Assembly (NCBI RefSeq): GCF_017313275.1
Contig: NZ_JAFLNM010000006.1
Span: 61,065-125,064, forward strand
Length of the DNA stretch: 64,000 bases
DNA from: Flagellimonas profundi
GTDB taxonomy: Bacteria; Bacteroidota; Bacteroidia; Flavobacteriales; Flavobacteriaceae
Direction of reading: 5' to 3'
The notes under the pieces were generated by a model. It did not search any database, had not been told where the DNA came from, and was given only the letters and a program-made list of their open reading frames with translations. Positions 1-11,242 of the stretch are shown piece by piece (the stretch's first letter is position 1; each line of letters begins with the position of its first letter). The translations under genes were made by a program, and so were the position numbers.

Positions 1-1538
1 TTTTGGCCCATGAGAGATTGGCCATTGTGGATCCTGCTTCAGGAAAACAACCATTGTTCAGTGCCGATGGTAAATTGGTTTTGGCCGCCAACGGTGAAAT
101 ATATAATCATCAAGAGTTGAGAAAACAATTTGATGGGAAATACGATTTTCAGACCCAGTCCGACTGTGAGGTGATTTTGGCGCTTTATCAAGAAAAGGGA
201 CCTGATTTTGTGGATGAAATGAACGGAATATTTGGTTTTGCCATCTATGATTCCGAAAAGGACGAGTATTTCATCGCCCGTGACCATATGGGAATCATTC
301 CATTGTATATTGGTTGGGATAAGAACGGAACCTTTTACGTAGCTTCCGAGTTGAAAGCTTTGGAAGGAACTTGTTCCAAAATCCAACTGTTTCCTCCAGG
401 GCACTATATGCACAGTTCCGATGGAGAGTTTGTGAAATGGTACAAGCGTGATTGGATGGAGTACGATGCCGTAAAGGAAAACGAAACCAGTATTGACAAG
501 ATAAAAGAAGCACTGGAAGCTGCCGTACACCGCCAGTTGATGTCCGATGTGCCTTATGGAGTACTGTTATCTGGTGGATTGGATTCTTCCGTGACCTCCG
601 CAATTGCAAAAAAATATTCTCAAAAACGAGTAGAGTCTGGTGATACTGCCGATGCGTGGTGGCCACAGTTGCACTCTTTCTCTGTTGGATTGGAGGGTTC
701 GCCCGATTTGGCTGCCGCTCAAAAAGTGGCTGACCATATTGGTACGGTACATCACGAGATCAAATTTACCATTCAAGAAGGCTTGGATGCGATAAAAGAT
801 GTTGTATATAACCTAGAAACTTACGATATTACGACTATAAGAGCCTCAACACCAATGTATTTAATGGCCAGAGTGATCAAATCCATGGGGATTAAGATGG
901 TCCTATCGGGTGAAGGTGCGGACGAATTGTTCGGGGGATATCTGTATTTCCACAAGGCGCCAAGCCCAAAGGATTTTCATGAGGAGACCGTGAGAAAACT
1001 GGATAAACTTCACATGTACGATTGCCTAAGAGCCAATAAATCCTTGGCAGCATGGGGTATCGAAGGACGCGTTCCTTTCTTGGACAAAGAGTTTATGGAT
1101 GTAGCGATGAGCATCAACCCAAAAGATAAAATGATCAACGGTGAACGTATGGAGAAATGGGTGGTGCGAAAAGCATTTGAGGATTATTTGCCCGAAAGTG
1201 TGGCCTGGAGACAAAAAGAACAATTTTCGGATGGTGTCGGATATAGCTGGATAGATACTTTGAAAGCTTTGGTGGAAGAAGAAATTACAGATGAGCAATT
1301 GGAAAATGCCCATTTCAAATTCCCGATTCAGACCCCGACCTCGAAAGAAGAATATTATTATCGTTCAATTTTTGAAAGTCACTTCCCGTCGGATGCGGCA
1401 GCGTTGAGCGTGCCACAGGAGCCATCGGTAGCCTGTAGTACCAAAATCGCCCTGGAGTGGGACGAAGCTTTCAAGAACATGAACGACCCATCGGGAAGAG
1501 CTGTGGCCAAGGTTCATACCGATGCATATGTGAAATAA
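1..1538 (+). CDS. asnB: Asparagine synthase B, glutamine-hydrolysing (5' end outside window)
   Basis: Makes asparagine from aspartate, glutamine and ATP in the cytoplasm. The visible 511 residues start inside the N-terminal glutaminase domain (AHERLAIVDP, then NGEIYNH and the RD.MGI.PLY stretch), so roughly 50 residues including the catalytic Cys lie upstream of the window. The synthetase domain carries the PP-loop SGGLDSS near visible residue 190 and the GEGADELFGGY motif near 305. Its total length would be about 560 residues, normal for AsnB. It ends with a clear Rho-independent terminator and is probably a single transcription unit. Identification is firm; only the start is unseen. Confidence 0.96.
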   Translation, partial: LAHERLAIVDPASGKQPLFSADGKLVLAANGEIYNHQELRKQFDGKYDFQTQSDCEVILALYQEKGPDFVDEMNGIFGFAIYDSEKDEYFIARDHMGIIPLYIGWDKNGTFYVASELKALEGTCSKIQLFPPGHYMHSSDGEFVKWYKRDWMEYDAVKENETSIDKIKEALEAAVHRQLMSDVPYGVLLSGGLDSSVTSAIAKKYSQKRVESGDTADAWWPQLHSFSVGLEGSPDLAAAQKVADHIGTVHHEIKFTIQEGLDAIKDVVYNLETYDITTIRASTPMYLMARVIKSMGIKMVLSGEGADELFGGYLYFHKAPSPKDFHEETVRKLDKLHMYDCLRANKSLAAWGIEGRVPFLDKEFMDVAMSINPKDKMINGERMEKWVVRKAFEDYLPESVAWRQKEQFSDGVGYSWIDTLKALVEEEITDEQLENAHFKFPIQTPTSKEEYYYRSIFESHFPSDAAALSVPQEPSVACSTKIALEWDEAFKNMNDPSGRAVAKVHTDAYVK

Positions 1539-1606
1539 TCCTTGTTTAAACCAACCAAACGATATGAAGCAGTAAATTTAACTTGTTTCATTTTTTAATT
1601 AGTCCG

Positions 1607-1633
1607 AAAAGCCCCTTACCCAAGGGGCTTTTT
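1607..1633 (+). terminator. Intrinsic terminator after asnB
   Basis: An 11-bp stem (AAAAGCCCCTT against AAGGGGCTTTT) with a short loop runs into a T tract, 70 bases after the asnB stop. Confidence 0.85.
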
Positions 1634-1749
1634 AGTTGTTAGAGGTTAAGTTGCCAAACCCGTTTTGCATTGGTCCGTTTTCCACAGGATTTGTTGATAA
1701 CTTAAGCTGTTCAATAGGCTCTTAGAGGCCATTTGCACGGGGTATTGAT

Positions 1750-1757
1750 TATATTTG
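1750..1757 (+). promoter_or_regulatory. Bacteroidota -7 box upstream of gyrB
   Basis: TATATTTG fits the TAnnTTTG -7 consensus, 38 bases before the gyrB ATG. The nearest TTG (1733-1735) is only 14 bases upstream, shorter than the usual 17-23, so the -33 box is uncertain. Confidence 0.5.
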
Positions 1758-1788
1758 TAAGATTTGAAAATTTGAGGCAAATACCTAA

Positions 1789-3735
<1,947 letters not shown>

Positions 3736-3754
3736 ATAATAGGCATTTCACAAC

Positions 3755-3784
3755 AAAAACTCGCCCTAAAAAGGCGAGTTTTTT
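3755..3784 (+). terminator. Intrinsic terminator after gyrB
   Basis: AAAAACTCGCC pairs with GGCGAGTTTTT around a short A-rich loop, followed by T residues, 20 bases past the gyrB stop. Confidence 0.85.
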
Positions 3785-3808
3785 AGTTTTGGGGAAAACT
3801 TCAACATT

Positions 3809-4819
3809 ATGAAAAGAATAATTTTAGCGCTAGCGCTGGTTTCTGTCACTATGGGAAAAGCCCAAGATCTGAATGATATTTTTGTATCGGGTGTGGCAGA
3901 TGCCGAACAATTTGCCAATGCATATTTAGCGCCAGTATCAGAAGCATCGATTTATAGTATATCCAATGGGTGGTACAATACAGCCGATGCCAAACCCTTG
4001 GGAGGGTTCGAAATTTCCATTATTGGAAACATGACAGGATTCAAGAACAAGGACGATAAAAAAGCGTTTTTATTGGATCCCGCTGATTATGAAAACCTTG
4101 ATTTCGTGGATAATCCAGGACAAGCCAGAATGGTCGCTACCGGTTTAGGTGATATTGAGGGGGTAAATGTTTTCGTAGAGGATGAAAGCGGATTTTTCCG
4201 AGAAGAGTTTGAGCTGCCGACAGGGCTTTCAGCCGAAAATCTGAACTTTATTCCTTCTGGATACCTTCAGGGAAGCGTTGGCCTTATCAAAGGATTGGAA
4301 GTGAAAGCGCGTTTTTTGCCTAAGATCAAATTTGACGAAGATGCCAAGATCGGCCTTTTTGGAGCTGGTCTGCAATATGATTTTACAAAAATGTTGCCAG
4401 CCGATAAATTATTGCCGGTGGCCATTTCTGCAGTTATAGGTTATACGAACTTGAATGGTGAGTATGATTTTACGGAGTCTTCTACCATTAGTGGTAGTGA
4501 TCAACGTATAGATGCATCTTTCAAAACATGGAATTTTAGTGCCGTCGTATCCACAAGAAATATTCCTGTAATTAATTTTTACGGGGGAGTTGGGTATATT
4601 ACCGGTAAGTCCGATATCGATTTGTTGGGTACTTACGAAGCCAACGGACCTTTCTTTTCCGAAACAGTTGTGGATCCATTTTCTGTTAGTAAAAAAGCAA
4701 GTGGCGTTTCTGCCAATTTGGGTACCAAGTTAAAATTGGGCTTTTTTAGGCTCAACGCAGAATATAATATCTCTGAATTCAGCACCTTTACCTTTGGTGT
4801 GAACTTCGGGTTCAGGTAG
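3809..4819 (+). CDS. DUF6588 family exported protein, probable outer-membrane beta-barrel
   Basis: A 336-residue protein with a signal peptide of about 18 residues (MKRIILALALVSVTMGKAQ). It has the family's early segment (YLAPVSEASIYSISNGWYN) and a run of alternating hydrophobic strands, ending in an aromatic/Arg terminus (FGVNFGFR) of the kind seen in outer-membrane barrels. The family is common in Bacteroidota and its function is unknown to me. It lies between the gyrB terminator and a convergent terminator, so it is probably monocistronic. The DUF assignment is from recalled sequence pattern; the barrel topology is inference. Confidence 0.75.
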   Translation: MKRIILALALVSVTMGKAQDLNDIFVSGVADAEQFANAYLAPVSEASIYSISNGWYNTADAKPLGGFEISIIGNMTGFKNKDDKKAFLLDPADYENLDFVDNPGQARMVATGLGDIEGVNVFVEDESGFFREEFELPTGLSAENLNFIPSGYLQGSVGLIKGLEVKARFLPKIKFDEDAKIGLFGAGLQYDFTKMLPADKLLPVAISAVIGYTNLNGEYDFTESSTISGSDQRIDASFKTWNFSAVVSTRNIPVINFYGGVGYITGKSDIDLLGTYEANGPFFSETVVDPFSVSKKASGVSANLGTKLKLGFFRLNAEYNISEFSTFTFGVNFGFR

Positions 4820-4852
4820 AAAAACACCAAATCAACCGATCAATAATAAAGA

Positions 4853-4872
4853 AGGCCCCGATTACGGGGCCT
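4853..4872. terminator. Hairpin between convergent genes
   Basis: AGGCCCCG and CGGGGCCT form a perfect 8-bp stem around ATTA between the DUF6588 gene (+) and the lipoprotein gene (-). The T tract is weak on both sides. Confidence 0.6.
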
Positions 4873-4899
4873 CCTATTTTCATATATGTAGTCTTCACG

Positions 4900-5271
4900 T
4901 CATTCCCTGGTGGCGAAGACCGAGCCATTGTCCAAGGTCAATACTTCAGGATCTTTTGCTTTTTGCAAGCTAACGGTAATATCGGTCACTTGTGGGTCGC
5001 CATAAACAATGGAATAGTTTCCATTTTCCTGGGACCATTTAAAATCAGTGTAAAAAATTAATTCGGAGTTGGAATATCTTTGGTATCTGCCTAGGTAAAC
5101 ATCGTTAAAGATCCATTCTTCACGAATGGAACTCTCGCTTTTGCCTTCAATACTGGAAGATTCGGTTTTTGCCCAAACACCCAAAATAGGGTCGTTGTTT
5201 TCTGGTACACGGGTACAGTTGCTTATGGCGATAATGCCTATAATGGACAACAATGAAAAGAGCTTTTTCAT
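4900..5271 (-). CDS. Small hypothetical lipoprotein, possibly lipocalin-like
   Basis: A 123-residue protein with a lipoprotein signal (MKKLFSLLSIIGIIAISNC, Cys at 19). The mature part begins with a DPILGVWAKTE segment, and alternating strands follow. The N-terminal 'G.W' is typical of small lipocalin-like Bacteroidota lipoproteins, but that assignment is weak. It stands alone, with 247 bases of non-coding DNA between it and mdh. No function can be given. Confidence 0.65.
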   Translation of the reverse strand: MKKLFSLLSIIGIIAISNCTRVPENNDPILGVWAKTESSSIEGKSESSIREEWIFNDVYLGRYQRYSNSELIFYTDFKWSQENGNYSIVYGDPQVTDITVSLQKAKDPEVLTLDNGSVFATRE

Positions 5272-5485
5272 AGGTCAAGTAGGTTAAAATGATTTTGGGA
5301 CTATTAGAACGTAAGTTTGTAAGAATCTATTGCATAAAAAAGACAAAATATTTGTGTTTGGCTTTTATCCCCGATTCTCCGAAATATTTCTTTTCATTTT
5401 TGTAGTGGATGTCAACTTTGCGGAATTCGGTTGAATAAGGCCGCTAAAACTGGTAAAAGTCAGCCTTTTTCTGAGTCAAATGCCT

Positions 5486-5493
5486 TATTTTTG
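5486..5493 (+). promoter_or_regulatory. Bacteroidota -7 box upstream of mdh
   Basis: TATTTTTG matches TAnnTTTG, 26 bases before the mdh ATG. No TTG sits at the expected -33 distance, so the promoter is only half supported. Confidence 0.45.
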
Positions 5494-5518
5494 AAGACTA
5501 AAATTTAAATCTATACAA

Positions 5519-6445
5519 ATGAAAGTTACCGTAGTTGGAGCAGGCGCAGTGGGAGCAAGCTGTGCTGAGTACATAGCAATGAAAAATTTTGCATCAGAAG
5601 TAGTTTTATTGGATATCAAAGAAGGATATGCCGAAGGTAAGGCCATGGATTTAATGCAAACCGCCTCCTTGAACAAATTTGACACCAAAATCTCGGGAAG
5701 CACCAACGATTATAGCAAAACTGCCGGTAGTGATATTGCAGTGATCACTTCAGGTATACCACGTAAACCGGGAATGACCCGTGAAGAATTGATCGGAATC
5801 AACGCTGGAATTGTGAAAACCGTGGCAACCAGCCTTTTGGAACACTCTCCGAACGTAACCATTATTGTGGTAAGTAACCCAATGGACACCATGACTTATT
5901 TGGTGCATAAAGCAACGGGATTGCCAAAGAACAGAATTATCGGTATGGGCGGTGCTTTGGATAGTGCCCGTTTCAAGTATAGATTGGCCCAGGCGTTGGA
6001 AGCGCCAATATCCGATGTCGACGGTATGGTAATCGGCGGACATAGTGATAAAGGAATGGTTCCTTTGATCGGTCATGCTACCAGAAACAGTGTTAAAGTT
6101 TCCGAGTTCTTATCCGAAGATAAAATGAACTGGGTGGTGGAAGAGACCAAAGTAGGTGGAGCTACCCTTACAGGTTTGTTGGGGACCAGTGCATGGTATG
6201 CGCCAGGTGCTGCAGTATCTGGATTGGTTCAGGCCATTGCTTGTGATCAAAAGAAAATGTTCCCATGTTCCGCTTTGCTGGAAGGGGAATATGATTTGAA
6301 TGATATCTGTATCGGTGTACCAGTAATTTTGGGTAAAAACGGAATCGAGAAGATCGTTGAAATCGAATTGTCCGATGCCGAAAAGGCCAAAATGCAGGAA
6401 AGTGCCGAAGGTGTTAAGAAAACCAACGGATTGCTAGAAGTTTAA
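5519..6445 (+). CDS. mdh: Malate dehydrogenase (LDH-like type)
   Basis: Interconverts malate and oxaloacetate with NAD+ in the TCA cycle. The 308-residue product has the Rossmann glycine motif GAGAVGAS at residues 7-14. The acidic D33 at the end of beta-2 (VVLLDIKEG) favours NAD. The substrate-binding RKPGMTRE near 82-89 and the SNPMDTMTYL segment near 120 also fit, and the catalytic His lies in GGHSDKGMVP near 175. Length and motifs fit the LDH-like MDH subgroup used by Bacteroidota. It is probably monocistronic; an imperfect inverted repeat follows the stop. Confidence 0.96.
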   Translation: MKVTVVGAGAVGASCAEYIAMKNFASEVVLLDIKEGYAEGKAMDLMQTASLNKFDTKISGSTNDYSKTAGSDIAVITSGIPRKPGMTREELIGINAGIVKTVATSLLEHSPNVTIIVVSNPMDTMTYLVHKATGLPKNRIIGMGGALDSARFKYRLAQALEAPISDVDGMVIGGHSDKGMVPLIGHATRNSVKVSEFLSEDKMNWVVEETKVGGATLTGLLGTSAWYAPGAAVSGLVQAIACDQKKMFPCSALLEGEYDLNDICIGVPVILGKNGIEKIVEIELSDAEKAKMQESAEGVKKTNGLLEV

Positions 6446-6467
6446 TCCGTAAAATATAGTCTTACTG

Positions 6468-6548
6468 AAATGTCATTTTGGATGCGACCTAAAAAAGATT
6501 TCTCTTGAATTTGCATTGGAATCTCTAGGTTTGTCCAGAATGACATTT
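6468..6548. repeat. Long imperfect inverted repeat (REP/MITE-like) between mdh and secDF
   Basis: The arms AAATGTCATTTTGGA (6468-6482) and TCCAGAATGACATTT (6534-6548) are complementary at 14 of 15 positions (the remaining pair is G-T). They enclose a 51-nt insert with weaker nested complementarity (ACCT/AGGT, AGATT/GAATCT). The outer 'GTCATT.T.GA' arms resemble palindromic repeats dispersed in Bacteroidota intergenic regions, from memory. It could also end the mdh transcript. Confidence 0.55.
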
Positions 6549-6599
6549 TCATTTTAACAGCTTAAGCGTAACCTGTAATTGCAATTACATTAATTTCTA

Positions 6600-6630
6600 T
6601 TGTCAAATCTTATCGGAAATGATATATTTG
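6600..6630 (+). promoter_or_regulatory. Promoter of secDF
   Basis: TTG (6600-6602), 20 bases, then TATATTTG (6623-6630) fits the Bacteroidota consensus in sequence and spacing. The secDF ATG is 39 bases downstream. Confidence 0.75.
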
Positions 6631-6668
6631 CACGCTGTTTAAGAAAACTTCTAAAAAATTAACAATCA

Positions 6669-9635
6669 ATGCAGAATAAAGGACTTATAAGGCTTTTCGC
6701 TATCCTTTTTGGCTTGGTGAGCATCTATCAGTTGTCTTATACTTTCATCACTAATAAGTTGGAAGGAGACGCTGAAGCATACGCTGTTAGCCAAATTTCG
6801 GAAGCTGAGGAAGACTATGTTGCAAAGCGTGAAGCTTTAGAAGCATCGTATTTGGACTCCATCAGTGACAACACTGTTTTGGGCTTTACGAGCTATGAGG
6901 AAGCCAAGACTAAAGAGTTGAACAAAGGATTGGACCTTAAGGGAGGTATCAACGTTACCTTGCAGATTTCCGTGAAGGATATCTTGAAAGGCTTGGCCAA
7001 CAATACCAAAAACCCGGTTTTCAACAAAGCATTGGCCGATGCCGATGAAGCTTCAACAAATAGCGACGACACCTATTTGGAGCTATTCTTTGATGCCTTT
7101 GATAATATTAAAGGAGATACCAAATTGGCTTCCCCTGATATTTTTGCGAACAAGGGACTTAGCGATGATATCAATTTTCAAATGACGGATGACGAGGTAA
7201 AACCTATCATCAGAAGAAAAATTGATGAATCCATTGTTTCTGCATTTGAAGTACTTCGTGAACGTATTGATGGATTTGGGGTAACCCAACCGAATATTCA
7301 AAGAGAAGGAAACTCAGGAAGGATCGTAGTGGAGCTTCCCGGTGCAAAGGATATTGCTCGTGCACAAGAGCTGTTGTCCAGTACAGCACAATTGGAGTTT
7401 TGGGAAACGTATCCACAAAGCAACCAAAGCCTTGGGAACTTTTTGGTGAACGCCAACGAGCGTTTAAAAGAAATTTTAGAGCCTGAAACTACCGAAGAGG
7501 AAGTTTCCAAACCAGAATCAGAGATTGACTCCCTGCTTTCCGATGTTTCGCAAGACTCATTGGACATGGCTCAGGACGTTAACCCAATATTGGGCAAATT
7601 GCTGCCGGCCAACCCAGGTAGCCACGCAATAGCCCGTGCTATGGTTTCCGATACTGCCGAGTTGGGCGGTTATTTGAGAATGCCGGAGATCAAAAGATTA
7701 TTGCCAAACGATATTCAATTTACCAAGTTCCTTTGGGAGCGTCCATCCAAAGATGCTGAGGTAGTTGATTTGTATGCATTAAAATCCAATAGAGAAGGTA
7801 CACCTAGAATAAGCGGTGATGTAGTTTCCGATGCACAGGATACTTTTGACCAGTTCAACAAACCCGCTGTTAGCATGACGATGAATACACGTGGTGCCAA
7901 GGAGTGGGAAGAACTAACAGGTGATGCATACAACAACCAAACGGGTATTGCCATTGTTTTGGATAACAAGGTATATACGGCACCTGGTGTTTCTTCAGGA
8001 CCTATTTCTGGAGGCCGTTCCGAAATCACGGGTACATTTACCGTAAACGAAACCAAAGATATTGCCAACGTATTGCGTGCAGGTAAACTTCCTGCTTCTG
8101 CAGAGATTATAGACTCTTTTGTGGTAGGCCCTTCATTGGGTCAAGAAGCGATCAACAGTGGTTTGATGTCTTTTGTAATAGCCATGCTATTTGTGTTGGT
8201 ATGGATGATTTTCTATTACGGAAGAGCAGGAGTTTTTGCCGATATCGCACTATTGTTCAACATTCTTTTGATTTTTGGGGTGTTGACCAGCCTTGGAGCT
8301 GTGTTAACGTTGCCAGGTATTGCGGGTATCGTATTGACCATTGGTATGTCGGTGGATGCCAACGTACTTATTTTTGAAAGGATAAAAGAAGAATTGGACC
8401 GTGGAAAAGGAAAGGCACAGGCCATTGCCGATGGTTTTGGAAATGCTTTGTCCTCTATTTTGGATGCCAACATTACAACAGGACTTACCGCGATCATACT
8501 CTTCATATTTGGTTCAGGACCTATTAAAGGTTTTGCCACAACTTTGATGATTGGTATCGTAACCTCATTGTTCACAGCGATTTTTGTGACTCGTTTGATG
8601 ATTAATGCCTATACCAGCAAAAAAGGACGTCGATTGGATTTCTGTACTGGAATTACCAAGAACCTGTTCAAGAACTTGAGCATAGATTTCTTGTCCAAGC
8701 GTAAGGTAGCTTACATCATTTCGGGAATAATGGTTACAGTCAGTATAATTTCATTGTTTACCCTCAAGCTTCAACAAGGTGTGGATTTTGTGGGAGGACG
8801 TTCTTACCAAATTCGATTTGAACAAGCAGTGAATCCTTCCGAGATAGCTGGAGACTTAAATTCAGTATTCGGAAGTGGAACCAATGCCAAAACTTTTGGA
8901 GCTGCCAATCAAATTATAATCACAACGAATTATAGGTTCGAAGAAAATGGACCGGAAGTGGATACCGAGATTTTGAACGAAATGTTCACACATCTTCAAA
9001 AATACTTCCCTGATGGTACCAGCTATGACGATTTTAAACCCGGAGGCACAGCAGAAGACCTGGGTGTGTTGAAATACCGTAAGGTTGGTCCAACCATTGC
9101 CGATGATATTAAAAAGAGCGCCATATTGGCTATTATAGGCTCATTGGCAGTAGTTTTCCTATACATCTTATTGCGATTTAGAAAATGGCAATTCTCTTTG
9201 GGTGCTGTTGTTGCGGTATTCCATGATGTATTGATTGTATTGGGTATATTCTCACTGACAGGAAGCATTATGCCTTTTAACATGGAAATTGATCAAGCCT
9301 TTATTGCCGCCATTCTAACGGTAATCGGTTATTCCCTGAATGATACGGTGGTAGTATTCGACCGTATTCGTGAAGTTACCGGCCTAAAGGGTTGGAAAGG
9401 TGGAGAACATATCAACCTGGCGTTGAACAGTACATTGAGTAGAACATTGAATACATCTTTGACAACATTGATCGTGTTGTTGGCCATCTTCATCTTTGGT
9501 GGGGAAAGCTTAAGAGGATTTATGTTTGCCATGATCGTAGGTGTGATTGTAGGTACATATTCTTCCGTATTTATTGCAACACCCGTGATGTTCGACTCAT
9601 TAAAGAAGAAAATTGCTGCTGCTACAGGAGCATAG
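6669..9635 (+). CDS. secDF: Protein translocase subunit SecDF (fused SecD-SecF)
   Basis: Inner-membrane accessory of the Sec translocon that uses the proton-motive force to pull exported proteins through. The 988-residue chain joins SecD and SecF, the usual arrangement in Bacteroidota. The SecD half has an N-terminal helix, the LDLKGGINVTLQ motif near residue 93, a periplasmic P1 region with ERIDGFGVTQPNIQREG, and a helical bundle containing GMSVDANVLIFERI. The SecF half begins near residue 660 with VDFVGGRSY and repeats the helical pattern (GYSLNDTVVVFDRIRE). A consensus promoter lies upstream and a terminator downstream, so it is a single-gene unit. Confidence 0.97.
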   Translation: MQNKGLIRLFAILFGLVSIYQLSYTFITNKLEGDAEAYAVSQISEAEEDYVAKREALEASYLDSISDNTVLGFTSYEEAKTKELNKGLDLKGGINVTLQISVKDILKGLANNTKNPVFNKALADADEASTNSDDTYLELFFDAFDNIKGDTKLASPDIFANKGLSDDINFQMTDDEVKPIIRRKIDESIVSAFEVLRERIDGFGVTQPNIQREGNSGRIVVELPGAKDIARAQELLSSTAQLEFWETYPQSNQSLGNFLVNANERLKEILEPETTEEEVSKPESEIDSLLSDVSQDSLDMAQDVNPILGKLLPANPGSHAIARAMVSDTAELGGYLRMPEIKRLLPNDIQFTKFLWERPSKDAEVVDLYALKSNREGTPRISGDVVSDAQDTFDQFNKPAVSMTMNTRGAKEWEELTGDAYNNQTGIAIVLDNKVYTAPGVSSGPISGGRSEITGTFTVNETKDIANVLRAGKLPASAEIIDSFVVGPSLGQEAINSGLMSFVIAMLFVLVWMIFYYGRAGVFADIALLFNILLIFGVLTSLGAVLTLPGIAGIVLTIGMSVDANVLIFERIKEELDRGKGKAQAIADGFGNALSSILDANITTGLTAIILFIFGSGPIKGFATTLMIGIVTSLFTAIFVTRLMINAYTSKKGRRLDFCTGITKNLFKNLSIDFLSKRKVAYIISGIMVTVSIISLFTLKLQQGVDFVGGRSYQIRFEQAVNPSEIAGDLNSVFGSGTNAKTFGAANQIIITTNYRFEENGPEVDTEILNEMFTHLQKYFPDGTSYDDFKPGGTAEDLGVLKYRKVGPTIADDIKKSAILAIIGSLAVVFLYILLRFRKWQFSLGAVVAVFHDVLIVLGIFSLTGSIMPFNMEIDQAFIAAILTVIGYSLNDTVVVFDRIREVTGLKGWKGGEHINLALNSTLSRTLNTSLTTLIVLLAIFIFGGESLRGFMFAMIVGVIVGTYSSVFIATPVMFDSLKKKIAAATGA

Positions 9636-9666
9636 TTTTTCGTTTTTTTACATTACACTTTATAAG

Positions 9667-9692
9667 AAAGGCCCTCATTTTTGAGGGCCTTT
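9667..9692. terminator. Bidirectional terminator between secDF and the glycosyltransferase gene
   Basis: AAAGGCCCTCA pairs with TGAGGGCCTTT around a T-rich loop. T tracts occur on the plus side, and the A-rich left flank gives Ts on the minus strand. Confidence 0.8.
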
Positions 9693-9696
9693 GTTT

Positions 9697-11160
9697 TTAT
9701 ATTTTGTTTGCAGATAATGTCCCCAGCCACGATAATAATTGACTGAACAAGGTAAAGTTTTGGATTACCCTGAGCTGACCATTAAAGCCCCATTTGTCCC
9801 TTTCTTTTGGATGGTTGAGCATATAGGCCAAAGTTTTGGCTAAACTTTCAATATCCGTCGGGTCTGCATTTATTTGCCCCGTTTGATTGTGGACCACTTG
9901 ATATTTGAGCCCGGCAGCGTTGGATACCAAAACGGGTTTTCTTTTCCACATGGCCTCTGTTGCGGTAAGTCCAAACCCCTCTTGGATAGAGTTCTGGACA
10001 ATAATGCTCGATGTTCGCTGAAGCGCATTTACGATCAAAGCATTCTGTTTCGGATTATCAAGGGGTAACAGCAATATGGCAATATCATTCTGCATGCTGC
10101 TATCCACTTTTTTGTAGGTTTCTGTTAGTTCCTTTAAAACCTCTTTGCCCTCAGGATCATCGGATACAAAAGCAGGGTCGGGCCCACCCATCACCAATAA
10201 GGTCATTTCAATACGCTTGTATTCCAAACTTTTTGGGTCACCGTATTTTCGGTTGTCCAATTTCATTTTAATGAAGGCTTCCATCAGCTCCTTAAAACCT
10301 TTTAGGCGATCCCATCTCGAGATTTCAGTCACGATCGGGCGATAGATTAAATCCAGGTTTTGACCTGCATCCAAAACGTCGAAAGAACCATCTGGCATTA
10401 CTTTTCTTACCAAATGCTCATATCGATGATACAGAATGGCTTTATGGTCGTCCAAAATCCCTGACTGATATAAAATACCAATGCACTTATGCAACTGAAG
10501 TTCCCGGTTCTTATGGCTCAAAGGGTCAATGGCAGGAGGAATAATGGAAGTTCTATTTTTCAATGGCTTGGGAACGTAGGAGGGGAGACTGAACACAAAA
10601 TGGTCATAATCATTGGTGTACGGTTCCAAAAATTTCCAAACGGCATCGGTAACATCGGTATCTTCTTCCAGACCGATATGGCATCTCCAAATAATGGAAA
10701 CGTTTTTTTCTTTTTTGATCATGGCCGCCAAGGGCATGGGCTGTGGGTCATGCACCACAACAATATCGCCATCATTGATAAGTTCGAGGGCTTTGGAAAG
10801 GTTGTTGCGGTTAACTTCTTCGTAAATTTTGCGGTCTTCCTCTGTAAAAACACCGTTGCCACTACCGTGAATGGCATTGTGAATGCGTTTGGTCAAATCA
10901 AAAAAGGCATCTTTTTTCGCTTCGATAACGAGCCATTCGATAGATACGCCCAACTCTCGCAATATGCGCATTTGACTCGGAAGCATTTCGGCAACACCTC
11001 CACCAATGGCGGTCGAGTTGATCATCCAAATGGTTCGTCCTTTAAGGGATTCGATAGGGTCTTTGGCCTGTTCCATAAAATCCAGAACAGAGGAGTAAAG
11101 GGAGCCGTATGCCTTGTAATCCACAAGTTTAGCTCCTGGCTTAACATTTATTTTTTGCAT
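9697..11160 (-). CDS. GT4 glycosyltransferase, trehalose synthase (TreT)-like
   Basis: A 487-residue retaining GT-B glycosyltransferase. The N-terminal half has the TreT-type region (INSTAIGGGVAEMLPS near residue 50, VHDPQPMPLA near 135, WRCHIG near 158). The C-terminal half holds the family-4 nucleotide-sugar motif EGFGLTATEAMWKRKPVL near 393-410. TreT makes trehalose from an NDP-glucose and glucose, but related enzymes make other disaccharides, so the acceptor is uncertain. No trehalase, phosphatase or sugar transporter is adjacent. The neighbouring gene upstream on the same strand is a ModF-like ATPase, 82 bases away. Confidence 0.75.
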   Translation of the reverse strand: MQKINVKPGAKLVDYKAYGSLYSSVLDFMEQAKDPIESLKGRTIWMINSTAIGGGVAEMLPSQMRILRELGVSIEWLVIEAKKDAFFDLTKRIHNAIHGSGNGVFTEEDRKIYEEVNRNNLSKALELINDGDIVVVHDPQPMPLAAMIKKEKNVSIIWRCHIGLEEDTDVTDAVWKFLEPYTNDYDHFVFSLPSYVPKPLKNRTSIIPPAIDPLSHKNRELQLHKCIGILYQSGILDDHKAILYHRYEHLVRKVMPDGSFDVLDAGQNLDLIYRPIVTEISRWDRLKGFKELMEAFIKMKLDNRKYGDPKSLEYKRIEMTLLVMGGPDPAFVSDDPEGKEVLKELTETYKKVDSSMQNDIAILLLPLDNPKQNALIVNALQRTSSIIVQNSIQEGFGLTATEAMWKRKPVLVSNAAGLKYQVVHNQTGQINADPTDIESLAKTLAYMLNHPKERDKWGFNGQLRVIQNFTLFSQLLSWLGTLSANKI

Positions 11161-11242
11161 GTATGGGAAAAGTTAATGATTGAATTCCCTATAAGATAGC
11201 AAAAAAACGGGTGATTTACCTAAGAGGTTGTTTTTTAACCAC

